A stretch of 64,000 bases of DNA from Halanaerobium hydrogeniformans (GCF_000166415.1 NC_014654.1:310001-374000), one strand, 5' to 3'; counted from the first letter of the stretch, positions 17,300 through 26,528 are shown. Made by a program: numbers and translations. The notes: generated by a model from the sequence alone, not told the origin.

Positions 17300-17503
17300 A
17301 TGCAGCTCTATGCTCTAAAATCTGAACAGGGTTATTTAAAAGCTGACAAAAAAGATGGTTATCAACTCGTTAATTTAAATAAAGCTTCAGTGTTTTCCAG
17401 TCAGCATTCTAAAAAATTAATTGAGCTACAAGAAAAAGCTAAGCACGATAAGCTAGCTAATTTGAGATTAGTAGAATTAGAGATCAGAGAAAAAGAACTT
17501 TAA
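17300..17503 (+). CDS. small protein in the B12-riboswitch operon
   Basis: A 67-aa protein beginning MQLYALKSEQGYLKADKKDG, with an AAGGAGG site in the 12-base gap after the TrpD-like gene. The first half reads like a small beta-sheet unit (YALKSEQGYLK, YQLVNLNKASVF); the second half is a charged helix ending in LRLVELEIREKEL. No cysteines, signal or membrane segment. I do not recognise the family; its position suggests it works with the two enzymes upstream. Confidence 0.65.
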   Translation: MQLYALKSEQGYLKADKKDGYQLVNLNKASVFSSQHSKKLIELQEKAKHDKLANLRLVELEIREKEL

Positions 17504-17632
17504 GCTATTAAATAAATGTAGTTTAACTCAGTGTTAAATATTGAAATTGTAAAAAGCTTAATTTAATTTTTTCTGATAGAAGAGTATAATACTATCTGAA
17601 ATAGCATAGATTATTTATTTGAGGAGGGTCTA

Positions 17633-18505
17633 ATGATGGATAAGAATAGATTGTCAGCAATATATCTAAGTTTGATTGGAGACGCAATTTCTTTAGGTTC
17701 CCACTGGGTTTATGATACAGATAAAGCAAAAAAACATTTTCCAGGTAGAATAACCGAGTACACCTCACCTGAGATTGCTAAATTTCATCAAGGTAAAAAG
17801 GCTGGAGACTTCACCCATTATGGTGAGCAGTCTTTTGCTCTGTTGAAATCGATTTATAATAATGAGGGTTTTGAGCTGGAAAAATTCAGAGAAGACTGGA
17901 TGGAATATATTCAAGAAAATGAGATGTTTATGGACCATTCGATGAAGGATGCCCTGCAGAAATTCAAAGGATCTGATAGTCTTGTTGGTACAGAAAATGT
18001 AGAGCTGGGAGGTCTGGCCCGCAGTGCCCCTATGTTTCTTGATAATAGTATAAGTAAAGAGGATTTTTTAGCTCAGATACATCTAACCCATAATGGAGAG
18101 ATAGTAGAGCAGAGTTCTGAATATATCTATGAGGTTATGGAAGATATTTTAAATGGTAAAGATTACAGAAAGGCTTTACTCGATAACAAGGATGTAAATG
18201 ATTATATCAGTGAACTCTTTGAAAATATCAGTTCAAAAGACGAAGTAGTAAAAATGGCAGATAAAAGAGGACAGGGTTGTTCTACTGCCCAGGGATTCCC
18301 GATTGTGCTTGATGTTCTCTTAAATTACTCTGATCCTGTAGAAGCATTTTCTGTAAACATCAGGGCAGGTGGGGATACTGCCGCTCGGGCAATGATAATT
18401 GGAATGATCCTTGGTGCCGATCAGGGTTTAAAAAATCTGCCTGATAATTTGATCGATGGCTTTAACAGAGCCGGTGAGCTCAAAGAAATGATAGTTAAAC
18501 TATAG
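17633..18505 (+). CDS. ADP-ribosylglycohydrolase family protein
   Basis: A 290-aa DraG/ARH/J1-crystallin-fold protein. The metal-binding N-terminal motif appears as GDAISLGSHWVYDT and the C-terminal one as RAGGDTAARAMIIGMILGA. Classical ARH hydrolases have GGDTD; here Ala replaces the second Asp, which I recall as usual in the subgroup with SLG.HW.YD. So ADP-ribosyl-arginine hydrolysis should not be assumed; another N-glycoside may be the substrate. A GAGGAGGG site precedes the ATG. It lies 130 bases after the B12-regulated operon with no terminator seen between, so read-through is possible. Confidence 0.75.
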   Translation: MMDKNRLSAIYLSLIGDAISLGSHWVYDTDKAKKHFPGRITEYTSPEIAKFHQGKKAGDFTHYGEQSFALLKSIYNNEGFELEKFREDWMEYIQENEMFMDHSMKDALQKFKGSDSLVGTENVELGGLARSAPMFLDNSISKEDFLAQIHLTHNGEIVEQSSEYIYEVMEDILNGKDYRKALLDNKDVNDYISELFENISSKDEVVKMADKRGQGCSTAQGFPIVLDVLLNYSDPVEAFSVNIRAGGDTAARAMIIGMILGADQGLKNLPDNLIDGFNRAGELKEMIVKL

Positions 18506-18546
18506 CTTAAAAAAGAGCAGCTCAAGAATAATGTTAAATTCAATGG

Positions 18547-18595
18547 CCTCATCTACTGGAATTTCAATCAAAGTAGATGGGGTTTTATATTTTTT
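18547..18595 (+). terminator. intrinsic terminator
   Basis: CCTCATCTAC (18547-18556) pairs with GTAGATGGGG (18573-18582, one G-U pair), followed by TTTTATATTTTTT. It ends the unit before the helicase-nuclease genes. Confidence 0.8.
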
Positions 18596-18644
18596 GGATA
18601 TAAATTGCAGGACTTTACTGGTTAATTGAGGAATTAATTAGCTA

Positions 18645-18677
18645 TGACACCATGCTGTCAGAAGAGTATGTTATAAT
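18645..18677 (+). promoter_or_regulatory. palindromic operator with extended -10 promoter (site 1)
   Basis: TGACACCATGCTGTCA (18645-18660) is a TGACA-N6-TGTCA inverted repeat. Eleven bases on lies TATAAT (18672-18677) with an upstream TG (TGTTATAAT). The same 16-bp palindrome, with the same 11-base spacing to TGTTATAAT, stands at 27714-27746. The palindrome fills the -35 region, so a repressor or activator there would control the helicase-nuclease genes. It does not match the common Firmicute LexA box as I know it. Confidence 0.65.
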
Positions 18678-18743
18678 TATAGTTGAAGTAAAATTAATCT
18701 TTTGAAATTCGGTAAAAACCAAGCTGAAAAGGAGATGTTTAGT

Positions 18744-21353
18744 TTGGAATTTAATTATTTAGATTATGGAGAAGATCTAATAGAAGAAAGTGTTTCTTTA
18801 AAAAAACCGGCTGTTTATGTTTTTGATAACTTTGCAACAATGGTTGAAGCTCAGGGCTATTATGATAAAAACAAAGAACTTTTCAGTTCTGATAGTCTAT
18901 TTATAATGAAAGAAGATTTATGGGATAAATTGTTTTTCAGTGATAAAACTCTTATCAAAGAAGACAAATTAAAACTTATTTTTTATGGTATTTTAAGTCA
19001 GAAAGATAAAGAATTTTTTAAGATAGATAATTATTCTGAAAGCATAGATACAGCATATGAATTCTTTCATTTTTATGATTTTTTAAGTCAACATAAACTT
19101 GAGCCAGCTGAATTTAAACTACAGGCAAAGTGGCAGCAGCAAAGATTGGAGAGATTTGCAGAGATAAGAAAAAGATATGAGGCTTATCTGGAGGAGAATA
19201 ATTTAATTGATAGAAATTTAAAAAAAGATTTTAAGAACTTTTCGACTCAATATATTGATAAATTTAAGCATATTAATTTTATCAACATCCTTTATTTCAA
19301 CAACTTTGAGGAAGAGCTTTTGCAAAGCTTAGAAAATGACGGTAAAAATATCACCCATATTTTACAGCTTAAAGAAAGTGATTTTGACAAAAATAAGTTG
19401 AGGATGAACGCTTTAAGCTTCCCTGGAAGTCTTGATACTGAGATAAAAATCTATCAAAGCAAAGAAAGAATACTGGAGTTAGTTAATGCCCTGGCAAAAA
19501 TCGATCTGGAAACAGATATAACTGAAATAATAGATTTGAGTGATCAAGAAGATAGTTTGGAGAATATACTTTCTCCAGAATTGATTAAATTTGAAAAACT
19601 TTTATCTTTTAAAGAGAGCGGTATTTACAGATTTTTAGAGGAGCTTTATAAAAACAGCTTGAGCTTTAAGATCAATAGAGATGGTTTTAAGCTTGACTTA
19701 AATCAACTGCTTAAAAGCAGCTATAATAAAAAATTCCAGCTTTACTATAACTTGAATGAAAAAGATCTTCAGGATTTGAAATCTTTTTCTAATTATGAAT
19801 ATGTATATCTTGACCGAGAAAAAATAAATTATTTGGATAATGATAAATTTAAACGGATAATTTCTGATCTTAAAACTTTAAAAACGATCAATAATATTGA
19901 TGATCTGATAGATTATTTAAAAGAGCTGAATTTAGAAGTTCTCAAAGAGGATAAATATCAAAACAGGGATTTAGAGCAGCTTTATGATTCACTGATGGAG
20001 CTTAAAACCATCTCACTGCTGGAGTTAGATAATTTTTTAAAGTCGGAAAGCAGTAAAGCAGTACAGTTATTTAAATTAATGCTTGATTATATTGGCTTTA
20101 AAAAACTAAAAAGCAGAAGCAATGAAGAAAGTCTTAAAGCGGTAGTAAAAAAAATGGAGCAGACCCCCTATAAAAGCAGGGAAAGAGTGCTGATGATCAA
20201 TGCAAATCAGGGTTGTTTACCCAAAGAATTTAGGATCGATACTTTTTTAAGTGAAGCTGACCTAAAGGGGCTTGATCTGGAATTAAAAGAAGTAAACTAC
20301 CTTAAACAAAAGTATGATTTTTTCTCTCATATTTTTAATGCAAAACAGAGTGAATTATTCTATATTGAAAATATAGATAATAACACTACTTCCAGTCCTT
20401 TTATCGAAGAACTTAAATTGAGATATCAGATAGAAGATACAGAAAGTGAATATCAGAGCAGCAGACAAAAAGAAATTCTGGCCCGGTTATTTAAAGCAGA
20501 TGGTTATAAAAACTATCAAAGTCAGTTTAGTAAAAAATTACTGCAGGAAGATGAAATGCTTATAGAGCTAGAAGATTTCCCCCAGCAGAAACTTTCTATA
20601 AGCCATTATCGCTTGGAAAATTTAAAGCGCTGTCCTTTTAAATTTTATATGAATGATATAGCCAATATAGAGTCAGAAAAGCTTGAGGTGGACAGACAGC
20701 TAAGTATGCTGATGATCGGCTCTATAGCCCATGATTTTTTTGAGCACTGTATAGAAGAGTTCGGTATACCACTTAAAAACTGCAGCAGGACTAAATTAGA
20801 AGCAATCTTAAAAGAAAAGTTGGAAAAATATGACCTGCAGATCCACGACTATTTTAAAAAATATTATCATGCCATCCTATTTGATAATTTAATCGATTCT
20901 CTTTTTAGTTTAGATAAAAGTATTAGCAGTCGAATCGAAAAAATTGTTGAAGCTGAAACCGAGCTTAATCTAAAAAAACATGATATCTTCAAAAGTGAAG
21001 AAGGTATCTCAGCCTATATAAGTGGTCGACCAGATATATTGATCGAGGCTGAAGATGGCAGCAATTATATAATCGATCTTAAAACCGGGAGCGGCAGCAT
21101 GGAACAGCTGGCCCTTTATTCACTGATGTTGAACTTTAAAGACAGGGATTTCAGCACGACTGTAAAAGCTATTTATAAGATAATGGATAATGAACTGGAG
21201 ATCGACAGAAAAGACCGAGAAGAGAAATTAGAAATTAAAATTAAAGAAGAATTGAGCGAACTTTTCGAAGAACAGAGATATAAAACGATCTATAAATCGG
21301 ACTGCAAGAAACATTGTGACTACTATGAAATATGCAGGGTTGTGGTAAAATGA
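18744..21353 (+). CDS. AddB-like PD-(D/E)XK nuclease/helicase-related protein
   Basis: An 869-aa partner of the downstream UvrD-type helicase, probably the AddB/RexB-like subunit of a double-strand-break processing complex. The C-terminal nuclease domain is clear: GSIAHDFFEHC, then GRPDILIEAEDGSNYIIDLKTG, supplying the Asp and DLK catalytic pattern. Cysteines in CPFKFY and in DCKKHCDYYEIC could bind the iron-sulfur cluster typical of AddB. No Walker A motif is obvious, as expected for many AddB proteins. Start: TTG 18744 lies 8 bases after AAGGAG; ATG 18735 abuts that site and TTG 18702 lacks one. It is shorter than well-known AddB (about 1150 aa). The stop overlaps the next start (ATGA). Confidence 0.78.
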   Translation: MEFNYLDYGEDLIEESVSLKKPAVYVFDNFATMVEAQGYYDKNKELFSSDSLFIMKEDLWDKLFFSDKTLIKEDKLKLIFYGILSQKDKEFFKIDNYSESIDTAYEFFHFYDFLSQHKLEPAEFKLQAKWQQQRLERFAEIRKRYEAYLEENNLIDRNLKKDFKNFSTQYIDKFKHINFINILYFNNFEEELLQSLENDGKNITHILQLKESDFDKNKLRMNALSFPGSLDTEIKIYQSKERILELVNALAKIDLETDITEIIDLSDQEDSLENILSPELIKFEKLLSFKESGIYRFLEELYKNSLSFKINRDGFKLDLNQLLKSSYNKKFQLYYNLNEKDLQDLKSFSNYEYVYLDREKINYLDNDKFKRIISDLKTLKTINNIDDLIDYLKELNLEVLKEDKYQNRDLEQLYDSLMELKTISLLELDNFLKSESSKAVQLFKLMLDYIGFKKLKSRSNEESLKAVVKKMEQTPYKSRERVLMINANQGCLPKEFRIDTFLSEADLKGLDLELKEVNYLKQKYDFFSHIFNAKQSELFYIENIDNNTTSSPFIEELKLRYQIEDTESEYQSSRQKEILARLFKADGYKNYQSQFSKKLLQEDEMLIELEDFPQQKLSISHYRLENLKRCPFKFYMNDIANIESEKLEVDRQLSMLMIGSIAHDFFEHCIEEFGIPLKNCSRTKLEAILKEKLEKYDLQIHDYFKKYYHAILFDNLIDSLFSLDKSISSRIEKIVEAETELNLKKHDIFKSEEGISAYISGRPDILIEAEDGSNYIIDLKTGSGSMEQLALYSLMLNFKDRDFSTTVKAIYKIMDNELEIDRKDREEKLEIKIKEELSELFEEQRYKTIYKSDCKKHCDYYEICRVVVK

Positions 21354-24300
21354 ATAAAATATTAAAGGCAAGTGCAGGTACAGGTAAAACTTACAGGCTT
21401 TCTCTGGAATATCTTAATGCTGTATTTGAAGGCACAGATTTTAGAAATATTGTTGTGATGACCTTTACCCGTAAGGCAACAGCAGAAATACGGGAAAGAA
21501 TAATAGAACATCTGAAGAACTTAAAAGAAAATGGAATAGATTCTGATGTCTACGAAGAACTTAAAAAAATAAGCTCACTTACGGGAGAAAAAATACTGCT
21601 GCAGGTGGACAGTGTTTTTGAAGAAATATTGAGCAGCAAAGAAAAAATAAATGTCTATACAATAGACAGTTTTGTCAACAAAATTTTCAAACGTTCTATA
21701 GCTCCTTATTTAGGTATCAAAACCTATGAAGTAACCGATAAAGATGAAGAGAGTGCGGAAAAAGTATTTAAAAAAATCTTAGAAGATGAGCAGGTCTTTG
21801 CTCAAATGGAAGGTTTTCTAACAGAGAACAGGAGTCGGAGGATAAAAGATTATACCGATATCATAGCTGATATAATCAATCAGCGCTGGAAGTTTGAACT
21901 GATAGATTATCAGCCGAGAAAAGCTAAGACCAATACTGATTTTGTCAGCAAGCTTGATAATTGTCTAGATATTATCATTGAGATAGCTGAAGCAAAGGCT
22001 AAAGAATTTGACAGCAGCTATTTTAGAAAAGAATTTAAAAGAAGCTTAGAAAAATATCTAAATCTCAAAAGCAAGGCTGAGAAAAAAGAGTTGATCTATA
22101 AAGAACATAAGCTATTTTTATCAAAGCACTTTTGGAATGGTCGTAAATTGAGGGGTAAGGCTGTTCAAGAGCTGAAACTTGAGTTGGAAAATGAATATGC
22201 TCTGATGCAGGAATCACTGGCAAATAAAGCCTTTAATAAAGAGGTTATAGAATATGAAAAAGAGGTCTTTAGTTTTATAGAAAAGATATTTGAATTTTAT
22301 GATCAGATTAAATTTAAAGAAAAGATATTTAGCTACAGTGATATCAGTAATTACACTTATCAATATTTAAGAGATGAAGATTTAAATCTTTTAGAAGGCC
22401 AAAAAACAACCCAGTATTTTAATGATCTGCTGGGGATAGAGATAGAGTACCTCTTGATAGATGAGTTTCAGGATACCAGTGTTCTACAGTGGAAGCTCTT
22501 AAAACCAATTATCAATAATACTGCCAATAAGATCATCGTCGGTGATGAAAAACAATCTATTTATGGCTGGAGGGGTGGAGAAAAAGAACTCTTTGCAAAG
22601 CTAGAAAATATAATAGCTGCTGAGGTAGCTAATTTAAATCTCTGTTATAGAAGTGATGGTAAAATTCTTGATTTTGTAAATATTTTTTTTAAAAACCTTC
22701 ATCCAGACTGGGACTACGAGAATGTAGATGTTAGTTCCGAAAGAACCGAACTGGGTTATGTACAGATCTTAGTTGGAGGGAAAAGCAGTATAAGTTATTT
22801 TGATAAAGACATAGAAAATGCAGGATCTGCTGAAGAAAAGAGCCGACTGGAAAATATTCAAAATACAATAGTCAAAGACCTCAAATCTGAAATAGCCTCG
22901 CAGATAGAAGAATATAAGGATGATTTAGGAAACATAGCAGTAATAGCCCGTAAAGGTTCTGACCTGGAAGAAATAGCTGAAGAACTAGATCGGAGAAATA
23001 TCAAATATATTCGGGGTAGTTCAAACAGCATCATAGAACATGAAGCTGTAAAACCGATTTACAATCTGCTTAAATATCTTTATGCAGGTGATTATCTGTG
23101 TTTGCTTAAATTTTTAAGAAGTGACCTGATAAAAATTAATCACCAGACTTTAAAATATTTACTTAGAAATAAGGCAGATATAGAAAAAGCATTAAACTCT
23201 GAAAAAGAAATAGTTCATCAGGATATTTCAGAACTGCTCAACTTGATTAGAGATCTTAAAACAATGGATTATGAAGAAGTTATTCACAATCTTTTCAATA
23301 AGCTGGCTTTGTTCGATATCTACCAGGATCAGGCTTCAGCCCTTAAGAATATCTACTTCTTTTACGAATTATTAAATCGATTTAATTCTTTAAATTTATT
23401 AATTCAATATGTTGAAGAAAATAAAGAGTCAGAAGAACTGCAGCAGCTGGGAATAGAAGATGAAGATGCAGTTAAACTTTCTACAATTCATAAAGCAAAA
23501 GGCCTGAGCTTTGAAAGCGTATTTTATTATTTTTCACCTAAACTATCAGCTGGGAGCAATAATAACAGCATTAAAATATATATTGATTTTGATGAAAGTT
23601 ATCAAGAGATTGAAGAGTATTTACTTACAAATACAAAATATAATTTCATTTTAGAAAGTCTCTCCTATAATTTTATCGAGGAAGAAAATGAAAAAGAACT
23701 GATGGAAGAGATCAATAATGATTATGTGGCGATGACCAGGGCCGTTAACAATCTCTTTGTTTATGTAGAAAACCCCCGCAAACTTAGACTGGATCAGAGT
23801 TTGTTCTGGGAAGGCAGTAATTATGAATTTTATGAAACAGCTCTACTCAATGCAGCTAAAAGCAATAATTTGATAGATTTAATCGAAGTTAAAAAATTTG
23901 GCACACTGGATAGGGTTGATAGTAAAAGCATAGAAGCAGAAGTTGATTTAAAAGATTTAGCTAAATACTTTAGATTTGAAATAACAGAAACTCCAGCCGA
24001 AAAGAAGAGCTTAAGTTATGAACAGAATAAGTATAGACTGTTGGGGACAATAGTCCATGACTATCTGCAGCATATTCATTATGATAAAAAAGCAGAACAT
24101 AAGCTAGCTGCAAATATTATCAGTGATAAATATGTAAATATTCTTGGCCAAAAAGTAATTGCTGAGCTGATAGATTCACTGCAGAAGTTTACCGCAGCCA
24201 ATCCAGAACTATTTGCTGAAAAGTATGATGTTTTTACAGAATACACCCTTTTTGATGGAGATGAAATGAAACGAATAGATAGGTTGATGATTGATCAAAA

Positions 24301-24469
24301 ATCTAAAGAAATTTTGATTATAGATTACAAAACAGGTCAAAAGTATCAAGATGAACAGCTTGAAGATTATGCGATGTTGATTAAGAGCAAGCTTAAAGAA
24401 GATTATGATATCAAAACAGAATTTATAGATGTTAAGGTAATCAAAGATTTAAAAATTATTGATTTGTAA
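21350..24469 (+). CDS. addA: AddA-like UvrD/Rep helicase-nuclease
   Basis: A 1039-aa SF1A helicase with a C-terminal RecB-type nuclease. Walker A is ASAGTGKTY at the N-terminus, motif Ia is VMTFTRKATAEIRER, Walker B is LLIDEFQDTS near residue 370, motif III is VGDEKQSIYGWRGG, and motif V is STIHKAKGLSFE. The nuclease motif near the end is REILIIDYKTGQKY-like (LIIDYKTGQ). With the AddB-like protein it should unwind and resect broken DNA ends for RecA. The ATG overlaps the upstream stop, giving translational coupling. Expression is probably set by the palindromic promoter at 18645. Confidence 0.88.
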   Translation: MNKILKASAGTGKTYRLSLEYLNAVFEGTDFRNIVVMTFTRKATAEIRERIIEHLKNLKENGIDSDVYEELKKISSLTGEKILLQVDSVFEEILSSKEKINVYTIDSFVNKIFKRSIAPYLGIKTYEVTDKDEESAEKVFKKILEDEQVFAQMEGFLTENRSRRIKDYTDIIADIINQRWKFELIDYQPRKAKTNTDFVSKLDNCLDIIIEIAEAKAKEFDSSYFRKEFKRSLEKYLNLKSKAEKKELIYKEHKLFLSKHFWNGRKLRGKAVQELKLELENEYALMQESLANKAFNKEVIEYEKEVFSFIEKIFEFYDQIKFKEKIFSYSDISNYTYQYLRDEDLNLLEGQKTTQYFNDLLGIEIEYLLIDEFQDTSVLQWKLLKPIINNTANKIIVGDEKQSIYGWRGGEKELFAKLENIIAAEVANLNLCYRSDGKILDFVNIFFKNLHPDWDYENVDVSSERTELGYVQILVGGKSSISYFDKDIENAGSAEEKSRLENIQNTIVKDLKSEIASQIEEYKDDLGNIAVIARKGSDLEEIAEELDRRNIKYIRGSSNSIIEHEAVKPIYNLLKYLYAGDYLCLLKFLRSDLIKINHQTLKYLLRNKADIEKALNSEKEIVHQDISELLNLIRDLKTMDYEEVIHNLFNKLALFDIYQDQASALKNIYFFYELLNRFNSLNLLIQYVEENKESEELQQLGIEDEDAVKLSTIHKAKGLSFESVFYYFSPKLSAGSNNNSIKIYIDFDESYQEIEEYLLTNTKYNFILESLSYNFIEEENEKELMEEINNDYVAMTRAVNNLFVYVENPRKLRLDQSLFWEGSNYEFYETALLNAAKSNNLIDLIEVKKFGTLDRVDSKSIEAEVDLKDLAKYFRFEITETPAEKKSLSYEQNKYRLLGTIVHDYLQHIHYDKKAEHKLAANIISDKYVNILGQKVIAELIDSLQKFTAANPELFAEKYDVFTEYTLFDGDEMKRIDRLMIDQKSKEILIIDYKTGQKYQDEQLEDYAMLIKSKLKEDYDIKTEFIDVKVIKDLKIIDL

Positions 24470-24567
24470 ATTGATTTACTGATAAATCAGGAAATATTAA
24501 TTAAAATTATTTTTATATTTACATCTTATACTAATTATACTAAAATTTTAAAGAAGGAGTCGATAAT

Positions 24568-25632
24568 ATGAAAAAAATTCTATTTTTTCTTTTTCTTTTT
24601 TCACTGCTTATTCTGCCGTTAAGTAATGTTCAGGCAGCAGGGGCAGATGTACATGTGAGTATTTATCCGATCTACGAAATAGCTGAGAGAGTTGGTGGAG
24701 AAAGATTGAATATCAATCAGGTTACTCCAGATGGAGTAGAGGTCCATGGATTTGAACCTTCACCAAGAGTTTTAGCTCAGCTTGAAAATACTGATCTATT
24801 TATTTATATTGGTCAGCAGCTGCAGGGATGGACTGAAAATGTAGCGGATAATTTAAGAGATGAAGGGATCAAAGTCATCGACCTAACTGAACATGTAGAT
24901 CTAATTGAATATGATGGACACCACCATCATGATGATCACCACCATGAACATGAAGAAGATGCACACCATGATCACCATGAACATGAAGAAGATGCACACC
25001 ATGATCACCATGAACATGAAGAAGATGCACACCATGATCACCATGAACATGAAGAAGATGCACACCATGATCATCATGAAGATGGACATCACCATGATCA
25101 TTCTCATGGAGAATATGATAACCATATCTGGCTAGATTTTAATAATATGATTGTGATAACAGAACTGATGGTAGAAGAATTCTCTCAACTAGATCCAGAG
25201 GGTGAAGAAGTATATAGGGCAAATGGAGAAGCAGTTATCGAAGAACTAAAAGCACTGGATCAAGCTTATGAAGAGGGGCTTCAGGATTTAAAAAATGATA
25301 CTATTATTGTTTCTCATGCTGCTTTTGGCTATCTTGCAGAAAATTATGGTTTAAAACAAAGAGCAGTAACAGGTTTAGATCCTCACTCAGAACCATCATC
25401 ACAAACCATTAGAGAGTTAATTGATCTTTCCAGGGAAACAGGTCAGGAATATATCTTTTTAGAAGTTCTTGCCAGTCCTCGGGCAGTGAATGTAGTTGCT
25501 GAAGAAGCTGGTTTAGAGATATTAACCTTAAATCCGGCTGCTGGTTTAAGAGAAGAAGACATTGAAAATAATGAAAACTACTTTACAATAATGTATGATA
25601 ATCTTGAAAACTTGAAAAAAGCATTAAAATAA
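24568..25632 (+). CDS. znuA: zinc ABC transporter substrate-binding protein
   Basis: A 354-aa periplasmic Zn-binding protein of the ZnuA/AdcA cluster A-I family. A Sec signal peptide ends near VQAAG (residue 24) and has no lipobox Cys, so the protein is probably free in a periplasm, as in diderms. Metal-ligand contexts are GVEVHGFEPSP (His near 63), HIWLDF (near 188), VSHAAFGYL (near 250) and the Glu/Asp region LDPHSEPS. Between them is a long His/Asp/Glu-rich loop (about 115-180) built from four 33-bp repeats. It has its own terminator, then znuC and znuB follow. Confidence 0.92.
   Translation: MKKILFFLFLFSLLILPLSNVQAAGADVHVSIYPIYEIAERVGGERLNINQVTPDGVEVHGFEPSPRVLAQLENTDLFIYIGQQLQGWTENVADNLRDEGIKVIDLTEHVDLIEYDGHHHHDDHHHEHEEDAHHDHHEHEEDAHHDHHEHEEDAHHDHHEHEEDAHHDHHEDGHHHDHSHGEYDNHIWLDFNNMIVITELMVEEFSQLDPEGEEVYRANGEAVIEELKALDQAYEEGLQDLKNDTIIVSHAAFGYLAENYGLKQRAVTGLDPHSEPSSQTIRELIDLSRETGQEYIFLEVLASPRAVNVVAEEAGLEILTLNPAAGLREEDIENNENYFTIMYDNLENLKKALK
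24940..25071 (+). repeat. four tandem 33-bp repeats, His-rich loop of ZnuA
   Basis: The unit starting CACCATGAACATGAAGAAGA recurs at 24940, 24973, 25006 and 25039, coding HHEHEEDAHHD each time. Copies look identical or nearly so. The repeats keep the frame and extend the metal-binding loop; copy number is likely to vary by slippage. Confidence 0.9.
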
Positions 25633-25643
25633 TTATAGATAGA

Positions 25644-25686
25644 GCCTGGCTTGTTGCAGATTTAATTTAAGCCAGGCAATTTTTTT
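25644..25686 (+). terminator. terminator after znuA
   Basis: GCCTGGCTT pairs perfectly with AAGCCAGGC (25644-25677), followed by AATTTTTTT. It separates znuA from znuC and may favour higher expression of the binding protein. Confidence 0.85.
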
Positions 25687-25771
25687 GATTAGAAAGCTGC
25701 TTTTTAAAGGAATGTTGTTAAGTTTATCGAAATTTAAATATAGCAGCTAAAGAAAATTTGGGGGAAATCAT

Positions 25772-26518
25772 ATGAAGGTTCTAGAAATAAATAATGTTAG
25801 TTTTTCCTATGAACAGGAAGAGGTCATAAAAGATATTACATTATCTTTTGCCAAAAGTGATTTTGCGGCTTTTGTTGGGCCAAACGGTTCAGGGAAAAGC
25901 ACTTTAATCAAAATGATCACCGGTAATTTAAAGCCCGATCAGGGAGATATAAAAATCTTTGGAAAATCGATTACAAATTATAGTGATTGGAGTAGGATAG
26001 GTTATATATCCCAACAGGTTAGGGATTTTAACCAGAGTTTTCCAGCTACGGTTAGGGAGATAATTGCCAGCAATCTCTATAATAAAATGGGATTTATCAA
26101 AATAATGAATTCTGAATTAGAAACGAAGATAAATAAAGCTTTAAAGCTTGTAGATATGGAGAATTATTTAAATAGAAAGATCGGGAACTTATCTGGTGGT
26201 CAACAGCAGAGAGTTTTTATCGCCAGGATGATGGTTAATGACCCGGATCTTATTTTACTTGATGAACCCTTAGTTGGGGTTGATATAAGGGCTCAGGATG
26301 ATTTTTATCAGATTATTGGTGAGATAAATGATAATCTGGAGAAAACGGTTATTATGGTATCCCATGATGTTAATTTAATCAGTAAACAGGCAAACAAAGT
26401 TATCTGTTTTGATAATGGTGAAGCATATTCTCATGATTCAAGTGATTTTAGTTATCAAAATTATATAGAAGGATTAAGAGATACATCGATAAGAATTATT
26501 CCGGAACATGGTCATTAA
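25772..26518 (+). CDS. znuC: zinc ABC transporter ATP-binding protein
   Basis: A 248-aa ABC ATPase that powers the zinc importer. Walker A is GPNGSGKST, the Q-loop lies near GYISQQ, the signature is LSGGQQQR, Walker B is LILLDEP and the H-loop is VSHD. It ends in PEHGH. Length and context between ZnuA and a ZnuB-type permease fit ZnuC; a manganese or iron transporter of the same family is less likely given the His-rich ZnuA. Confidence 0.88.
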   Translation: MKVLEINNVSFSYEQEEVIKDITLSFAKSDFAAFVGPNGSGKSTLIKMITGNLKPDQGDIKIFGKSITNYSDWSRIGYISQQVRDFNQSFPATVREIIASNLYNKMGFIKIMNSELETKINKALKLVDMENYLNRKIGNLSGGQQQRVFIARMMVNDPDLILLDEPLVGVDIRAQDDFYQIIGEINDNLEKTVIMVSHDVNLISKQANKVICFDNGEAYSHDSSDFSYQNYIEGLRDTSIRIIPEHGH

Positions 26519-26528
26519 GGAGGTGTTG

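Noticed and set aside
18645-18660. LexA/SOS box
   Set aside because: The palindrome TGACA-N6-TGTCA differs from the Firmicute box (CGAAC-N4-GTTCG type) as I know it; reported as unknown operator.
24480-24567. Zur operator before znuA
   Set aside because: A/T-rich, but no convincing palindrome of the known Zur form was found.
24875-25135. Three overlapping frames in the ZnuA His loop (Met/Ile/His-rich)
   Set aside because: Products of the 33-bp repeat read in other frames and strands; low complexity, no ribosome site.
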